39,381 nucleotides of DNA from an uncultured Bacteroidales bacterium (GTDB taxonomy: Bacteria > Bacteroidota > Bacteroidia > Bacteroidales > Paludibacteraceae), in assembly GCA_900316005.1 (NCBI GenBank), contig ONBH01000026.1, forward strand, positions 1 to 39,381, given 5' to 3'. Of the stretch, positions 1 to 8,807 are shown in pieces; within the stretch, counting starts at the first letter, position 1; each line of letters opens with the position of its first letter. Under the pieces are notes generated by a model, which did no database searches, was not told the DNA's origin, and saw only the letters and a list, made by a program, of their open reading frames with translations. Position numbers and translations under genes: made by a program.

Positions 1-498
1 GTAATTACCATGATTTTCCTTGTTTATGAGCCCCTGCTCTATCCATTGGTTATTCCATCGGATAGCACTACTCCGCGATACTCCCTGACTTTTAGCCTCC
101 GAAATGAGGTCTTGAAGCTTATACTCTGCCTTCAGCTGCTCGAATAGCACCTTTCTCTGGTCCAGCGGCTTTATCTCCGGCACCACATCCTGCTTGTCGC
201 CGTCTATCATCCGGTACGCACTTGCCATATGCAGCAACATCTTATTCCCGATCATCTCCGCCGTCTCATAGTCCTCATTTGCACAATAGATGGGTTGTGC
301 TCCCGCAGTTAAGTCTGCGGGCAATAAAGTTTGCACTTCGCCGCTCTTTTCGTTTGTTAGTCCGGAATCTGATTCCGGCATTAGTTCGTTTCCTGCTCCG
401 CGTGACAGCGCGGAGTCTCCTCTCAGCGCCGTCAATATCAGTATAAGACAATGGATGGTTACATTGATTTCAGGTGCCACAATGCCAAAGTCAGAAAA
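1..498 (-). CDS. C-terminal part of a DUF3987/VirE-type protein, partial and probably 5'-degraded
   Basis: An open minus-strand frame runs off the left edge of the window. Read from about 498 leftward it resembles the end of Bacteroidetes DUF3987 proteins (VirE/primase-helicase-like proteins of mobile elements). It has a FGIVA..ILTALRG segment, then CANEDYETAEMIGNKMLLHM, then a basic helix-turn-helix-like end (SQGVSRSSAIRWNNQWIEQG). The frame stays open upstream to about 816, but that part is repeat DNA containing a terminator hairpin and does not look like the family, so the 5' end is probably lost. The first ATG inside the recognisable part is at 381 and would leave out the FGIVA segment. 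The family call rests on remembered C-terminal patterns only, and the 3' end lies outside the window. Confidence 0.5.
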
Positions 499-535
499 AA
501 AAAAAGGAACGCAACGCCTCCCGGCGGCACGTTCC
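495..535 (-). terminator. Rho-independent terminator, minus strand
   Basis: On the minus strand a GGAACG...CGTTCC stem with an inner GCC/GGC pairing is followed directly by a run of 11 T. This is a textbook intrinsic terminator. It lies between the repeat region (583-792) and the DUF3987 remnant, so a transcript from the right would stop here. Confidence 0.7.
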
Positions 536-582
536 CAACACAAATACATAAAAACCTTCTGAAAAAACTTCGAAGGTGTCGT

Positions 583-680
583 GTTCGGCAAGAAGCTCGC
601 TAAGGTCAATACCGCTCTGCTAAATTGACAGGCGACTTCTGCCTCCACTCTCCCCATCGCATCAAAGCTGCGCTGGGGGC
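583..680. repeat. Structured repeat family, copy 1
   Basis: It begins GTTCGGCAAGAAG, carries a short GCTC/GCGAC region, then a conserved GCCTCCACTCTCCCC block. After that comes an imperfect palindrome at 652-678 closed by CCCC/GGGG. Copies 2 (691-792) and 3 (37000-37116) share the flanking blocks but have different palindrome sequences that still pair. No convincing protein is encoded. Confidence 0.6.
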
Positions 681-690
681 CCCATTTCGC

Positions 691-792
691 GTTCGGCAAG
701 AAGGTCGCACAGACCGAGCGCTCTGCGCTCGTTAAAGCGACTTCTGCCTCCGCTCTCCCCAAAACCTCATATGAGCTTTTGGGGAACCCCGT
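691..792. repeat. Structured repeat family, copy 2
   Basis: Tandem neighbour of copy 1, offset by 108 bp. It has the same GTTCGGCAAGAAGGTCGC opening and the same GCCTCCGCTCTCCCC block. The palindrome at 757-784 pairs in 13 of 14 positions and is closed by CCCCAAAA/TTTTGGGG. ACCCCG follows, as in copy 3. Confidence 0.6.
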
Positions 793-889
793 GGTTTGGA
801 GGGTTAGGGTCTGGTTTCAAAGATCTCTAATCATCAGCCTAATTCAGGTTCTCGAACTAAACGAATCCACAATGACAAGCGGAGAACCC

Positions 890-1007
890 TCATTCCCCCT
901 CCTCCCCCTTCAGGGGGTTGGGGGGCTTTCTACTCCCCCTTTCTAAGTTTTTTTTTAGGGGGGAGTCTTCTCCCCCTTTAGGGGGCCGGGGGGCTTTGTC
1001 GGGGGGC
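890..1007. repeat. Intergenic C/G-tract repeat of the 'CCCCCTTTAGGGGG' type
   Basis: Alternating C-runs and G-runs (CTCCCCCTTTAGGGGG and CTCCCCCTTCAGGGGG forms with GGGGGGCTTT joints) form nested hairpins. The same motif recurs at 15661-15720. Such elements are common between genes in Bacteroidetes. This one directly follows the stop codon of the C-terminal tail at 1008. Confidence 0.7.
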
Positions 1008-1157
1008 CTACTCTATTCGCTGTCCGGCGGCGTCATATACCTTGCCGTCACGGATGATATAGAGCTGTCCGCCGACGAATACCTTGCGCACGTCATCATT
1101 CGCATCATTTAGCTCGTCAGAGCGGCTCAATCCATCATTTTCGACGCCAGTCGCGGT
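1008..1157 (-). pseudogene. Out-of-frame C-terminal tail (sorting-domain-like) of the large surface protein
   Basis: This minus-strand stretch of 49 codons reads TATGVENDGL, then VFVGGQLYIIRDGKVYDAAG and QRIE before the stop. That is the usual ending of large secreted Bacteroidales proteins (GVEN linker, then GQLYIIRDGK.Y...GQ.V), which I take to be a type IX secretion-type C-terminal signal. It lies in a different frame from the 1851-aa ORF that overlaps it and stops at 1135. The strand of the C-terminal domain normally found between the '..YLIDN' and 'TATGVEN' segments is also missing. I infer a short frame-disrupting deletion or a sequence error. Confidence 0.65.
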
Positions 1158-4100
1158 CTCTTGAATGGTTATCGATAAGGTACACATCCTCGCCGTTCGT
1201 TCCCTCGGGCATCGCAAGTGTATATTCGCCATTGGCGACCACCTTCACACCCACAGGCACAAGAGTCGTCTGCAAAGGCTTCGGCTGTACGTTAGCCGCT
1301 GCTTCGATAATGGAGGGTATGCTATCTATCGTTGACGAAATCAACGTATAGATATTACCGCGATTCTTGTTCATCTCTTTACTAAGGTCGTAGTTGAACT
1401 CGAATTCAGGCGTCACGTTTGCATCATCAGTCAGACGAATAAAAGTCTGGTCTTCTGTCCGTTCGTCGCTCTGAAGCACAAGTTTGTACTCTCTATCCTC
1501 CGTCTCTGCTAAGCGGGCGGCAACGGAGGCGGGTGTCACGTTAACCGCCGACCAATAGATGGAATCTCCGGAATATTGTACAAGATAAGAATGCGTCGCC
1601 TTAAATTGGAACCTTGCATTGGATGTAACAGATAGCGTGTTGTATACGTAATCCCACTCATACAGATATGGCATACTTGTTTTCCAATTTATTTCTGTTC
1701 CACCTGTCTCAGCATCATACACAGCAGTACTATAATTTGCAAAACTCGGCACACCTATACAATGCCAATAACTATCTTTGACGCGACGATCATCTCCCTC
1801 TGCAAAACGCGGACCAATCTTACACTCGTAGCCTCTTTGATCGATAAACACTCGACGTGAGGTAGCAGATATACTACCGACGGCTCCATCAGACGGGAAG
1901 TAAACATATACATTCTCTACGCCATTATCCCAAACCGCCGAGCTCTCGGTCATTTCATCTAGATCCAAAGCAAGAATATAACCTTCAAAGGCTTTCATTG
2001 TGAAGTTCTTACGGTCAGCAGGCATCACGAATTTCCAGTTAGAAGGTGAATCTGCCCAGAAGCCGTTCGCAGCTCGCCCCTTACCGTCGTAATATTCGAT
2101 AATCCAATGCTTGCCATATTCGCCGAAGCCAAATGCTTCACTCAATTTCACATCGAACGGGAATGAAATCCAGAACAAGTCACGTTCATAACGGCTTTTC
2201 GATGCATCGTTTATCGTGCTCTTATTGAACTTCATCGCACCATATACCGTTTGAACTGATGACAATGCGCCGTCATCATCAAAAGTAATTTGGTCTGCAG
2301 TCCCTTGGTGCTCACGGATAATCATCATATCCGCACTAATAGCCAAGGGATCCGTTATATCACCTTCCGGCATAAAGGCCTTAATGAGACGGTTGGTCTT
2401 GAAGTCATAGACAATACGCATCTTATACAAATTGGTACCACTTCCACCGAGTAGCAAATCGGTTGTCTCAGTCGTGCGATCACCTTCTGCGCCATAGAAA
2501 TACTGAGTCTTACCACTGTATTTCGCCGTCAATTTAATACGCGCACACGGTTGAGCCTTCACATTCGCCTCATAAATCCAGTTCAGGTCATCAGCGAAAT
2601 TCATTTCATACTCTCCGAGTCCAGTTACTTGTCCTCCCGCTGCACTAGTCAATGCAGTACCATTTTCATTATACATCTTACTATCACCTTCAAGTACGAG
2701 GAAGCGGTCTGCGGCATTTGAAGAACCGCTAATATAAGCACGGCTAAGAACGTTCGTACTACTATTCCATGCAAAGCGTACGTTTGCAGCTTGCGGCAGT
2801 TTCTGGTCACCATTAAGTACTTCATCACCCTCCAAAGAAGCAACCAATTCGGGGTTATAATCATTACCAACCGTGAACTTAACGTTCGTGCCGGCAGAAC
2901 CTACCCACTTGCACAAATAGTAGTCATACGCCGATGCAACATCAGTATAAGTCATGACATGATCAGCTTTCTTATAAACATTCCAGCCGCCATCCAAAGC
3001 ATCCGTACGAACGTAGTAGGGACCTTCATATACGGCTACATCGCTTACCGTAGAAGAGGTCGGCGTTCCGGTATTGAAGTTCAGCGTCATCTGGAAGACA
3101 TAGCCTTTCGTGCTATGGTCACTATCAACTAATCCTGCAAAGCCATTGCTTGAATTCGTGTAGGTTACTTTATCAGCCCAAGTATTGTTTCCGGTACCTT
3201 GCTGAATAACCAAAGACGTACCACTACTTGCATCCATCCACATAGAAGCAGTCACTTCTGTACCATCTAAAACGGTGTTGTAAATAGGCGAATAGCGATA
3301 TTCAGCAGGTGAACCATACGTATATTTCAAACGATAATCCGAAGCACCTTTTGCTTGGTATTCAACGACTTTATTTTGGTTAGATTCAGTATAAATCATG
3401 TACTTACCATCGGCTACATAGTTATTCACGTAGCACGTTACGGTTTGGTGAGCGTTATATGTCTCATCGCCGACTAACATAAAGCAATTAGCACGCTCAT
3501 CAATAGTAATATAGAACCAATCACCACCCTTTGACACGATAGCATTACCATTGATACAAGATGAGGCATCATTACCCGGGAAACTACCATTATATGTGGT
3601 AATGCCATTATTGCTATCCCACGTGTACAAATGCAATGTCTCCCACTTATCGCTTGAATTGTTATACGGATTAAACACATAGAACGATTTGGTGCTATAG
3701 GCGGTAAAGGCGGTAGAACCCGAATAACTTGCCAGTCCATGATCGTTCACCAACTTCACGCGGAAGTATCCTGATTGAGCCTCAAAAGTATAAGAGGTAT
3801 TCGCCTGCATAGAAGACGGCTCACTATATGTAGCAACTGTTCTCCAGTTAGTATTATCTGTACTGAACTCAAAGTAGTACGTCGGATTATTCATATCAGT
3901 ACCGGAAGACAAGTTTGTCCATGCATCAGCCCGGAATGAAACAGTAACAGGTTCCCCGGCGAGAGCTTGTGTAGGAGAGGTGCTCGTCAAATTAACACCA
4001 CGCGGCACATACACTTTTGTTTGCGGCGTTCCTCCCGTCCATGTGAGCACGAACTTGTATTCACCAGTAGCATGTGAATTAGTTTTAACAAGGACATTCT

Positions 4101-6690
4101 TTGCACCATTCAAAGTCCAAGTTCCACCATAATCAGCTTTTGTTTCATCTCCTTTAATGATATAAGCATTGTCATCGGGGGAGCCGGACTCGCCGCCATC
4201 ATACCAGTTAGAGTATTTAAATTGGTAGGTCTGATCCTTATTAAGCCAAATGATAGCGTATTGATCTTCGCTTCCATTTCCATGTTTGTCGATACCAACA
4301 TATTTCCAAGATGCAAAATCACCCTCACCGATATGAACAGACATATTAGTCACCTGAGAAATCGAGTTTTCTCCATCCAATCCATACCAAGTATCATTCC
4401 CTTTACAATAATAAGGTTTAGAAGGAGTCCATCCACTCAGATTGCCTGTTTTATATGTATCGCCAGTATTATCGCTAAAGATGATTGTTGCTCCCTCTGG
4501 CACTCCGTCAATAGACCAACACCAAGTGGTAGGTGAACTACCCACATTAGGGAGTGTAATTGAACTGGAAACTGTCATTGCCGTTCCTTGGCTTCTCGGA
4601 CTAGTTGTCCATTCACCTAAAGGATACATTTCATATTCATCATATGATAAATAGGCGTAGGCATAGCGATTAGTGGCAGATTGATTATCATCTACATTAT
4701 GCCAACCGGTTGTTTTAATATTCAAAAAATACAATGTATATGTCTTTGCCCACTGAGCATAGAGGGTAACAATGCCGCCGGCGGTGGTGGTCAAGTTCTG
4801 CACAGACTTTCCGTCGTGATACTTCGTGCCAGAGCCGTCAGGCTGGGTGTTCCATCCGAGGAAATAGTAACCGGAACGCGTATATGTATTTGTGGTTAAT
4901 GCCGTTGCGGCAGCGCCGTACGTAAAGTCCTGATTGGCCATCGTTCCGGTACCTTCGTTCGCATCAAAAGCGACTTGGTACGTAATACCTGTCCATTTGG
5001 CGTGAAGTTCGGTATCGGAAGTTCTGTCCCAATTTCTCGCACTTGTACCATTTTCATTATAGTATTTCGTGCCCGATCCGCCCTCTCCGGTATAATAGCC
5101 ACCGAAGATATAACCGGTCTTGCTTGGCACAGAGATATTCGGCATCGCACTACCATACGTCGCCGTTACGCTTGTATTACCATGCACCGTTGCATCATGG
5201 TCATTGAGAGTGACTGTATAATGGTTGTCCCAATGAGGATAGATTTTAGTTGCCGAAGTGGCATTCCATTTTCCATTCACATCGGTAAAGCCGGAAACAT
5301 TTGCATGCAGGGTTCCATCCGCGTCTGCTACCAGATTTCCTCCGCTTGCAGCATCATAATACCCTGTAACATAACAACCCGTCTTAGTAGGTGCTGAGGC
5401 TATACTAATAGACGCGACTCCGTACGTTGCGGTATACGTTTTATCTGCATCACCGGTGTTCTTGTCAATTGTGCCATTATACTGATTAGCTCTGAAGAAT
5501 GCATAAATATCAGTTGCATCTGCCACCTTACTAATTGTGAAAGTAGTCGCTTCATCAGGTGTAGCAGAGGATGATGTTCCATAACCCAAGAATGTATAAC
5601 CTATTTCTGTAGCACTTTCTGTTAATGTGAATATAGATGTTATGGCTGCCTTTTTCGTAATAGAACTTGCAGGTGATAAAGTTTGGTTACTTACTGTCGT
5701 AGCTACACCATTATTGCTCATATATGTATGAGTACATGTTAGAGTCCCTTTCCAAGTACCATTAGTAATGTCGGTGTATGTAGTGCCATTATCAGTCGAC
5801 AACATTACATGAATGTTATGATTCCGGTTAAGAAAATTATATCCGTCATTGTTATCAACCGTCATCGTGATAGGACCTCCATTTGAACCATCAGCCTTTG
5901 TAATGAGATATGTACGTGTATAAGTTGTACTATATTGGGGAATGGCATCTGAATAATGGTCTGCCCAAAGAGCCACATCGCTAAGTGCCTTATTACCATC
6001 TCCAAAATCACTTTTGTGTCCTAAAATTTGTACATATTCTGCATCATCCCAATAGTGATTGCTCGCACTTGTAAAATCCAAATATAACAGGTTTGTTCCT
6101 GCCATATTAGTTGTTGTAAAGGAATAACACCGACGATAACTATTGGCATCTGTTCTGTCTTTATTACTTCGTCCTACAACAAACTGTCTATACGTATCAC
6201 TCCATTGTGCATTTGAGTTATCAAAATAAATGTATCCACCATTAACGTTGGTTTTTGAACCGAATTGCTCAATGTTAATTGCGTTAACGGACATATACCA
6301 ACCACCATCATAGTAGTAGGGGCGTTTAGAATTAAGTCCTGTTTGGTCTCCGGAATCTCCATCACTCCATGTGATTTTAATAGATGTATTGTTTCCAATA
6401 TCATATGAATACAGCGACTTGCTTGAGCCATTAATGGAGACGGTTCCAGCAGAAATCATCGATGGACGGGCATCCCATTCGGGTGATGCAGGGGAGGTGC
6501 CACCCCAATAGTATATTTTAATCTCGCTTTTATTGTCTTTATTGACAAAAAAAACCGTCCACCCCCACATCTGTCCGACGCCGAGGGTGAGGAGCATGAT
6601 TAGCATTGCCGCATAGCGTCCAAGCCGCTGCGGTGATTGTTTCTCATAGTTATCTAATAATAACCATTTAAAATTAAGTAAATTTTTCAT
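1135..6690 (-). CDS. Giant secreted InlB-type (Listeria-Bacteroides) repeat surface protein, C-terminally frameshifted
   Basis: An 1851-aa ORF. The N-terminus has a basic start and a hydrophobic stretch (YAAMLIMLLTLGVGQMWG, about residues 26-43), consistent with export. Residues of about 340-680 hold roughly four Flg_new/InlB B-repeat units (e.g. VAFDANEGTGTM..GYYFLGWNT..LYAQW; GYIFGGYYTG..LHAKW). The rest is long, Tyr/Ser/Thr/Asn-rich and beta-rich, with sections of the starch-binding/immunoglobulin-like kind seen in Bacteroidales extracellular proteins, but no catalytic motif I recognise. The ORF ends abruptly in SRDRDWRRK, while the expected tail continues in another frame (1008-1157). It starts 20 bp after the patatin gene with no separate promoter visible. 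Probably surface-anchored or secreted; adhesion or glycan binding is only a guess. Confidence 0.8.
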   Translation of the reverse strand: MKNLLNFKWLLLDNYEKQSPQRLGRYAAMLIMLLTLGVGQMWGWTVFFVNKDNKSEIKIYYWGGTSPASPEWDARPSMISAGTVSINGSSKSLYSYDIGNNTSIKITWSDGDSGDQTGLNSKRPYYYDGGWYMSVNAINIEQFGSKTNVNGGYIYFDNSNAQWSDTYRQFVVGRSNKDRTDANSYRRCYSFTTTNMAGTNLLYLDFTSASNHYWDDAEYVQILGHKSDFGDGNKALSDVALWADHYSDAIPQYSTTYTRTYLITKADGSNGGPITMTVDNNDGYNFLNRNHNIHVMLSTDNGTTYTDITNGTWKGTLTCTHTYMSNNGVATTVSNQTLSPASSITKKAAITSIFTLTESATEIGYTFLGYGTSSSATPDEATTFTISKVADATDIYAFFRANQYNGTIDKNTGDADKTYTATYGVASISIASAPTKTGCYVTGYYDAASGGNLVADADGTLHANVSGFTDVNGKWNATSATKIYPHWDNHYTVTLNDHDATVHGNTSVTATYGSAMPNISVPSKTGYIFGGYYTGEGGSGTKYYNENGTSARNWDRTSDTELHAKWTGITYQVAFDANEGTGTMANQDFTYGAAATALTTNTYTRSGYYFLGWNTQPDGSGTKYHDGKSVQNLTTTAGGIVTLYAQWAKTYTLYFLNIKTTGWHNVDDNQSATNRYAYAYLSYDEYEMYPLGEWTTSPRSQGTAMTVSSSITLPNVGSSPTTWCWSIDGVPEGATIIFSDNTGDTYKTGNLSGWTPSKPYYCKGNDTWYGLDGENSISQVTNMSVHIGEGDFASWKYVGIDKHGNGSEDQYAIIWLNKDQTYQFKYSNWYDGGESGSPDDNAYIIKGDETKADYGGTWTLNGAKNVLVKTNSHATGEYKFVLTWTGGTPQTKVYVPRGVNLTSTSPTQALAGEPVTVSFRADAWTNLSSGTDMNNPTYYFEFSTDNTNWRTVATYSEPSSMQANTSYTFEAQSGYFRVKLVNDHGLASYSGSTAFTAYSTKSFYVFNPYNNSSDKWETLHLYTWDSNNGITTYNGSFPGNDASSCINGNAIVSKGGDWFYITIDERANCFMLVGDETYNAHQTVTCYVNNYVADGKYMIYTESNQNKVVEYQAKGASDYRLKYTYGSPAEYRYSPIYNTVLDGTEVTASMWMDASSGTSLVIQQGTGNNTWADKVTYTNSSNGFAGLVDSDHSTKGYVFQMTLNFNTGTPTSSTVSDVAVYEGPYYVRTDALDGGWNVYKKADHVMTYTDVASAYDYYLCKWVGSAGTNVKFTVGNDYNPELVASLEGDEVLNGDQKLPQAANVRFAWNSSTNVLSRAYISGSSNAADRFLVLEGDSKMYNENGTALTSAAGGQVTGLGEYEMNFADDLNWIYEANVKAQPCARIKLTAKYSGKTQYFYGAEGDRTTETTDLLLGGSGTNLYKMRIVYDFKTNRLIKAFMPEGDITDPLAISADMMIIREHQGTADQITFDDDGALSSVQTVYGAMKFNKSTINDASKSRYERDLFWISFPFDVKLSEAFGFGEYGKHWIIEYYDGKGRAANGFWADSPSNWKFVMPADRKNFTMKAFEGYILALDLDEMTESSAVWDNGVENVYVYFPSDGAVGSISATSRRVFIDQRGYECKIGPRFAEGDDRRVKDSYWHCIGVPSFANYSTAVYDAETGGTEINWKTSMPYLYEWDYVYNTLSVTSNARFQFKATHSYLVQYSGDSIYWSAVNVTPASVAARLAETEDREYKLVLQSDERTEDQTFIRLTDDANVTPEFEFNYDLSKEMNKNRGNIYTLISSTIDSIPSIIEAAANVQPKPLQTTLVPVGVKVVANGEYTLAMPEGTNGEDVYLIDNHSRDRDWRRK

Positions 6691-6710
6691 TTTTTATATT
6701 ATTTAAATTA

Positions 6711-8783
6711 TTATTCTGATATTTCATCAAACTTACCTTTTAACAGAAAGGTTGCTGATGGGTGAAATGTCTCCTCAATATGCCGGAATAAATGCATGCA
6801 ATTCAAATTCTCCGGCGATTTATCATCCGTTACCATGACGTGCTCTAATGTTGGCGGAGTGAAAGTTTCGTTAATAGGCAACGGTTTCGCCACATCTTCT
6901 ATCACGAATGCATGGAGATGTTCATAACCGTGGTGATAAGCATATTTAACCCTTGTCTTCCCTTCAATGACAAATAGTTGTCCATTATGTTTTTCAATAA
7001 TAATCGGCGTAATAATAGATTCAAACTTATTTCCTAATAATATTGTTGCTGGTTCGAATAAATCCAACCCAGCTTCTTTATACAAATCAAATAAAACATC
7101 AATCTGTCTATATTTTTCAAGTCGGACATAGTTAGAGATAAATCTTAAAGATTTATATTCAATTTCTTGAAAAGATATTTGTGCATTAGTATATGTATCA
7201 ATTTTACGAAGTGTATTTATTATTAAATTATGAGGCGCCTGTTGAATTTTCAAACGCGTTTTTTTTCGGTTCCAATCAGGTTCCCGTTTGTTTCGTAATT
7301 TTTCCACCCAATTGTGAATAACCAAACTTTCAAGAGGTCCATCATAATAATACCCTTTATTAAAGACCATAATAGTATTATCTGTTTCTGATTCTTTTTC
7401 GCTATATGCCACTCCGCACCAATTACTTTTTATATCTTCAGCAAAGAATCCCAAAATAGTATTTTGTTGTTCCTCAATGATTAAATCACATTTCAAAGCT
7501 TTCAAAAGACGTCTTCTTGCTTCTTCTTTTTCAAGAGTAGTGTTTCTATTCTGTAAATTCTTAGGAACATACACAACCACTTTTGTATTCTTCCTTCTCC
7601 ATCTCAATATGGTTGGAAACAACACCCAGACCCATGTAGTATCTTGAACGCTTATGTATACTTTGGCGATTTGCGTATCTCTGCTATATGAAGCGATAAG
7701 GGCATACATTTTTTCAACAGCATCTATAGTCCGATTGGATTTGACACCAAGATAGGTAGGGACACGTCCTGACACGTCGTTGTTATTAAAAAACAATTCT
7801 GTAGCCTCATAGCCACGTTTTATCAGATTACGCACGACATTTTTGTTTATACTATCAAAGTCAATCGCTGACAAAGACATTTTTAAATCAATCGGTATAT
7901 TATAATTAGCTTGATTACCCAGTGACTCCTGTATTGAAACGGCCCCGTCAACAATTGTATCCATAACTCGTTTGAGATGTCCGATGAATCCAGGTTTATC
8001 ATTACGTTCGCTTATTAATTGAAAGCTGAGAATTCGGTTATAGGTAGCATGTTTGGCAAAAATATGATTAGGAGTATTGCTTAATAATCCTCCATCAACA
8101 TATTTACCTTTAATCGGCTGGAAATAGAATGGATAAGCACACGAAGCGCAAACCGCCTCAGCGACACTATCATTCGGGGTATTATGCTTATTCCATATCA
8201 TCTCCGTATTGGCTTCGATATTAGCAGCCACGATATGTAGATTGGGGTTGATATCCCGGAAATGGATTGGGTCAGTACCTTCAATTCCTGTAAATTGATG
8301 CAATTTCTCCTCTATAATATCTTGTAATGAACTCATGGAATAAAAGCCATTCTTTCTCAAAAGTGCAAGAATAGGGAAAGCCAATATCCGATGGACATAT
8401 TTAGGTATGACACACAGAAGAATTACCCATATAGGTAATGATAGAAGGACAATGATTCCCATAGGAATCCATGCCCCCCATTTGTGCATTTTAAAAGTGG
8501 TACGTCTCTGAACAAATAATTCGTCAATCAATTGCTTCAAATCGTCAGGTTTAGCTCCAGCAGCAATCATAGCGGCAATGAGAGCACCTGCCGATGTTCC
8601 TGCTAATTCGTTAAAAATAACCCCTCTTTTATACGCAGATTCAAATGCGCCAACATACGCAATAGCTTTACAACCTCCACCTTGGAATACAGCGAGGCAA
8701 TTATCAAAGTATTTTGTATATGTTATACTTTCCTTCATGAGTTCAATCTTATTTTTTTGTGGTGCCGCAGCTTTATTTTTCAT
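6711..8783 (-). CDS. Patatin-like phospholipase with membrane segment, middle PLD-like region and ParB-like C-terminus
   Basis: 690 aa. The N-terminal patatin domain shows the oxyanion motif GGGCKA (35-40), nucleophile GTSAG (Ser64) and catalytic DGG (Asp230). This predicts a Ser/Asp lipid acyl hydrolase. A hydrophobic hairpin at about 104-128 interrupts the domain and should place it on the membrane. Residues of about 370-500 (KVYISVQDTTW..., KVVVYVPKNL) may be a degenerate phospholipase-D-like fold; this is a weak call. Residues 576-631 (ILLGNKFE..., LFVIEGKTRVKYAYHHGY) resemble the ParB/sulfiredoxin-type N-terminal fold. The gene lies 24 bp downstream of a CBS-HEPN gene on the same strand. 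Patatins are effectors in several anti-phage systems (CapV in CBASS), so I infer an abortive-infection module. The partner is not a known nucleotide cyclase. Confidence 0.8.
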   Translation of the reverse strand: MKNKAAAPQKNKIELMKESITYTKYFDNCLAVFQGGGCKAIAYVGAFESAYKRGVIFNELAGTSAGALIAAMIAAGAKPDDLKQLIDELFVQRRTTFKMHKWGAWIPMGIIVLLSLPIWVILLCVIPKYVHRILAFPILALLRKNGFYSMSSLQDIIEEKLHQFTGIEGTDPIHFRDINPNLHIVAANIEANTEMIWNKHNTPNDSVAEAVCASCAYPFYFQPIKGKYVDGGLLSNTPNHIFAKHATYNRILSFQLISERNDKPGFIGHLKRVMDTIVDGAVSIQESLGNQANYNIPIDLKMSLSAIDFDSINKNVVRNLIKRGYEATELFFNNNDVSGRVPTYLGVKSNRTIDAVEKMYALIASYSRDTQIAKVYISVQDTTWVWVLFPTILRWRRKNTKVVVYVPKNLQNRNTTLEKEEARRRLLKALKCDLIIEEQQNTILGFFAEDIKSNWCGVAYSEKESETDNTIMVFNKGYYYDGPLESLVIHNWVEKLRNKREPDWNRKKTRLKIQQAPHNLIINTLRKIDTYTNAQISFQEIEYKSLRFISNYVRLEKYRQIDVLFDLYKEAGLDLFEPATILLGNKFESIITPIIIEKHNGQLFVIEGKTRVKYAYHHGYEHLHAFVIEDVAKPLPINETFTPPTLEHVMVTDDKSPENLNCMHLFRHIEETFHPSATFLLKGKFDEISE

Positions 8784-8807
8784 GAGATAGGTATATCTTG
8801 CAAAATA

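Noticed and set aside
918..1112. A 64-codon plus-strand frame over the C/G-tract repeat
   Set aside because: Low-complexity Gly/Leu/Ser translation of repeat DNA, opposite the surface-protein tail.
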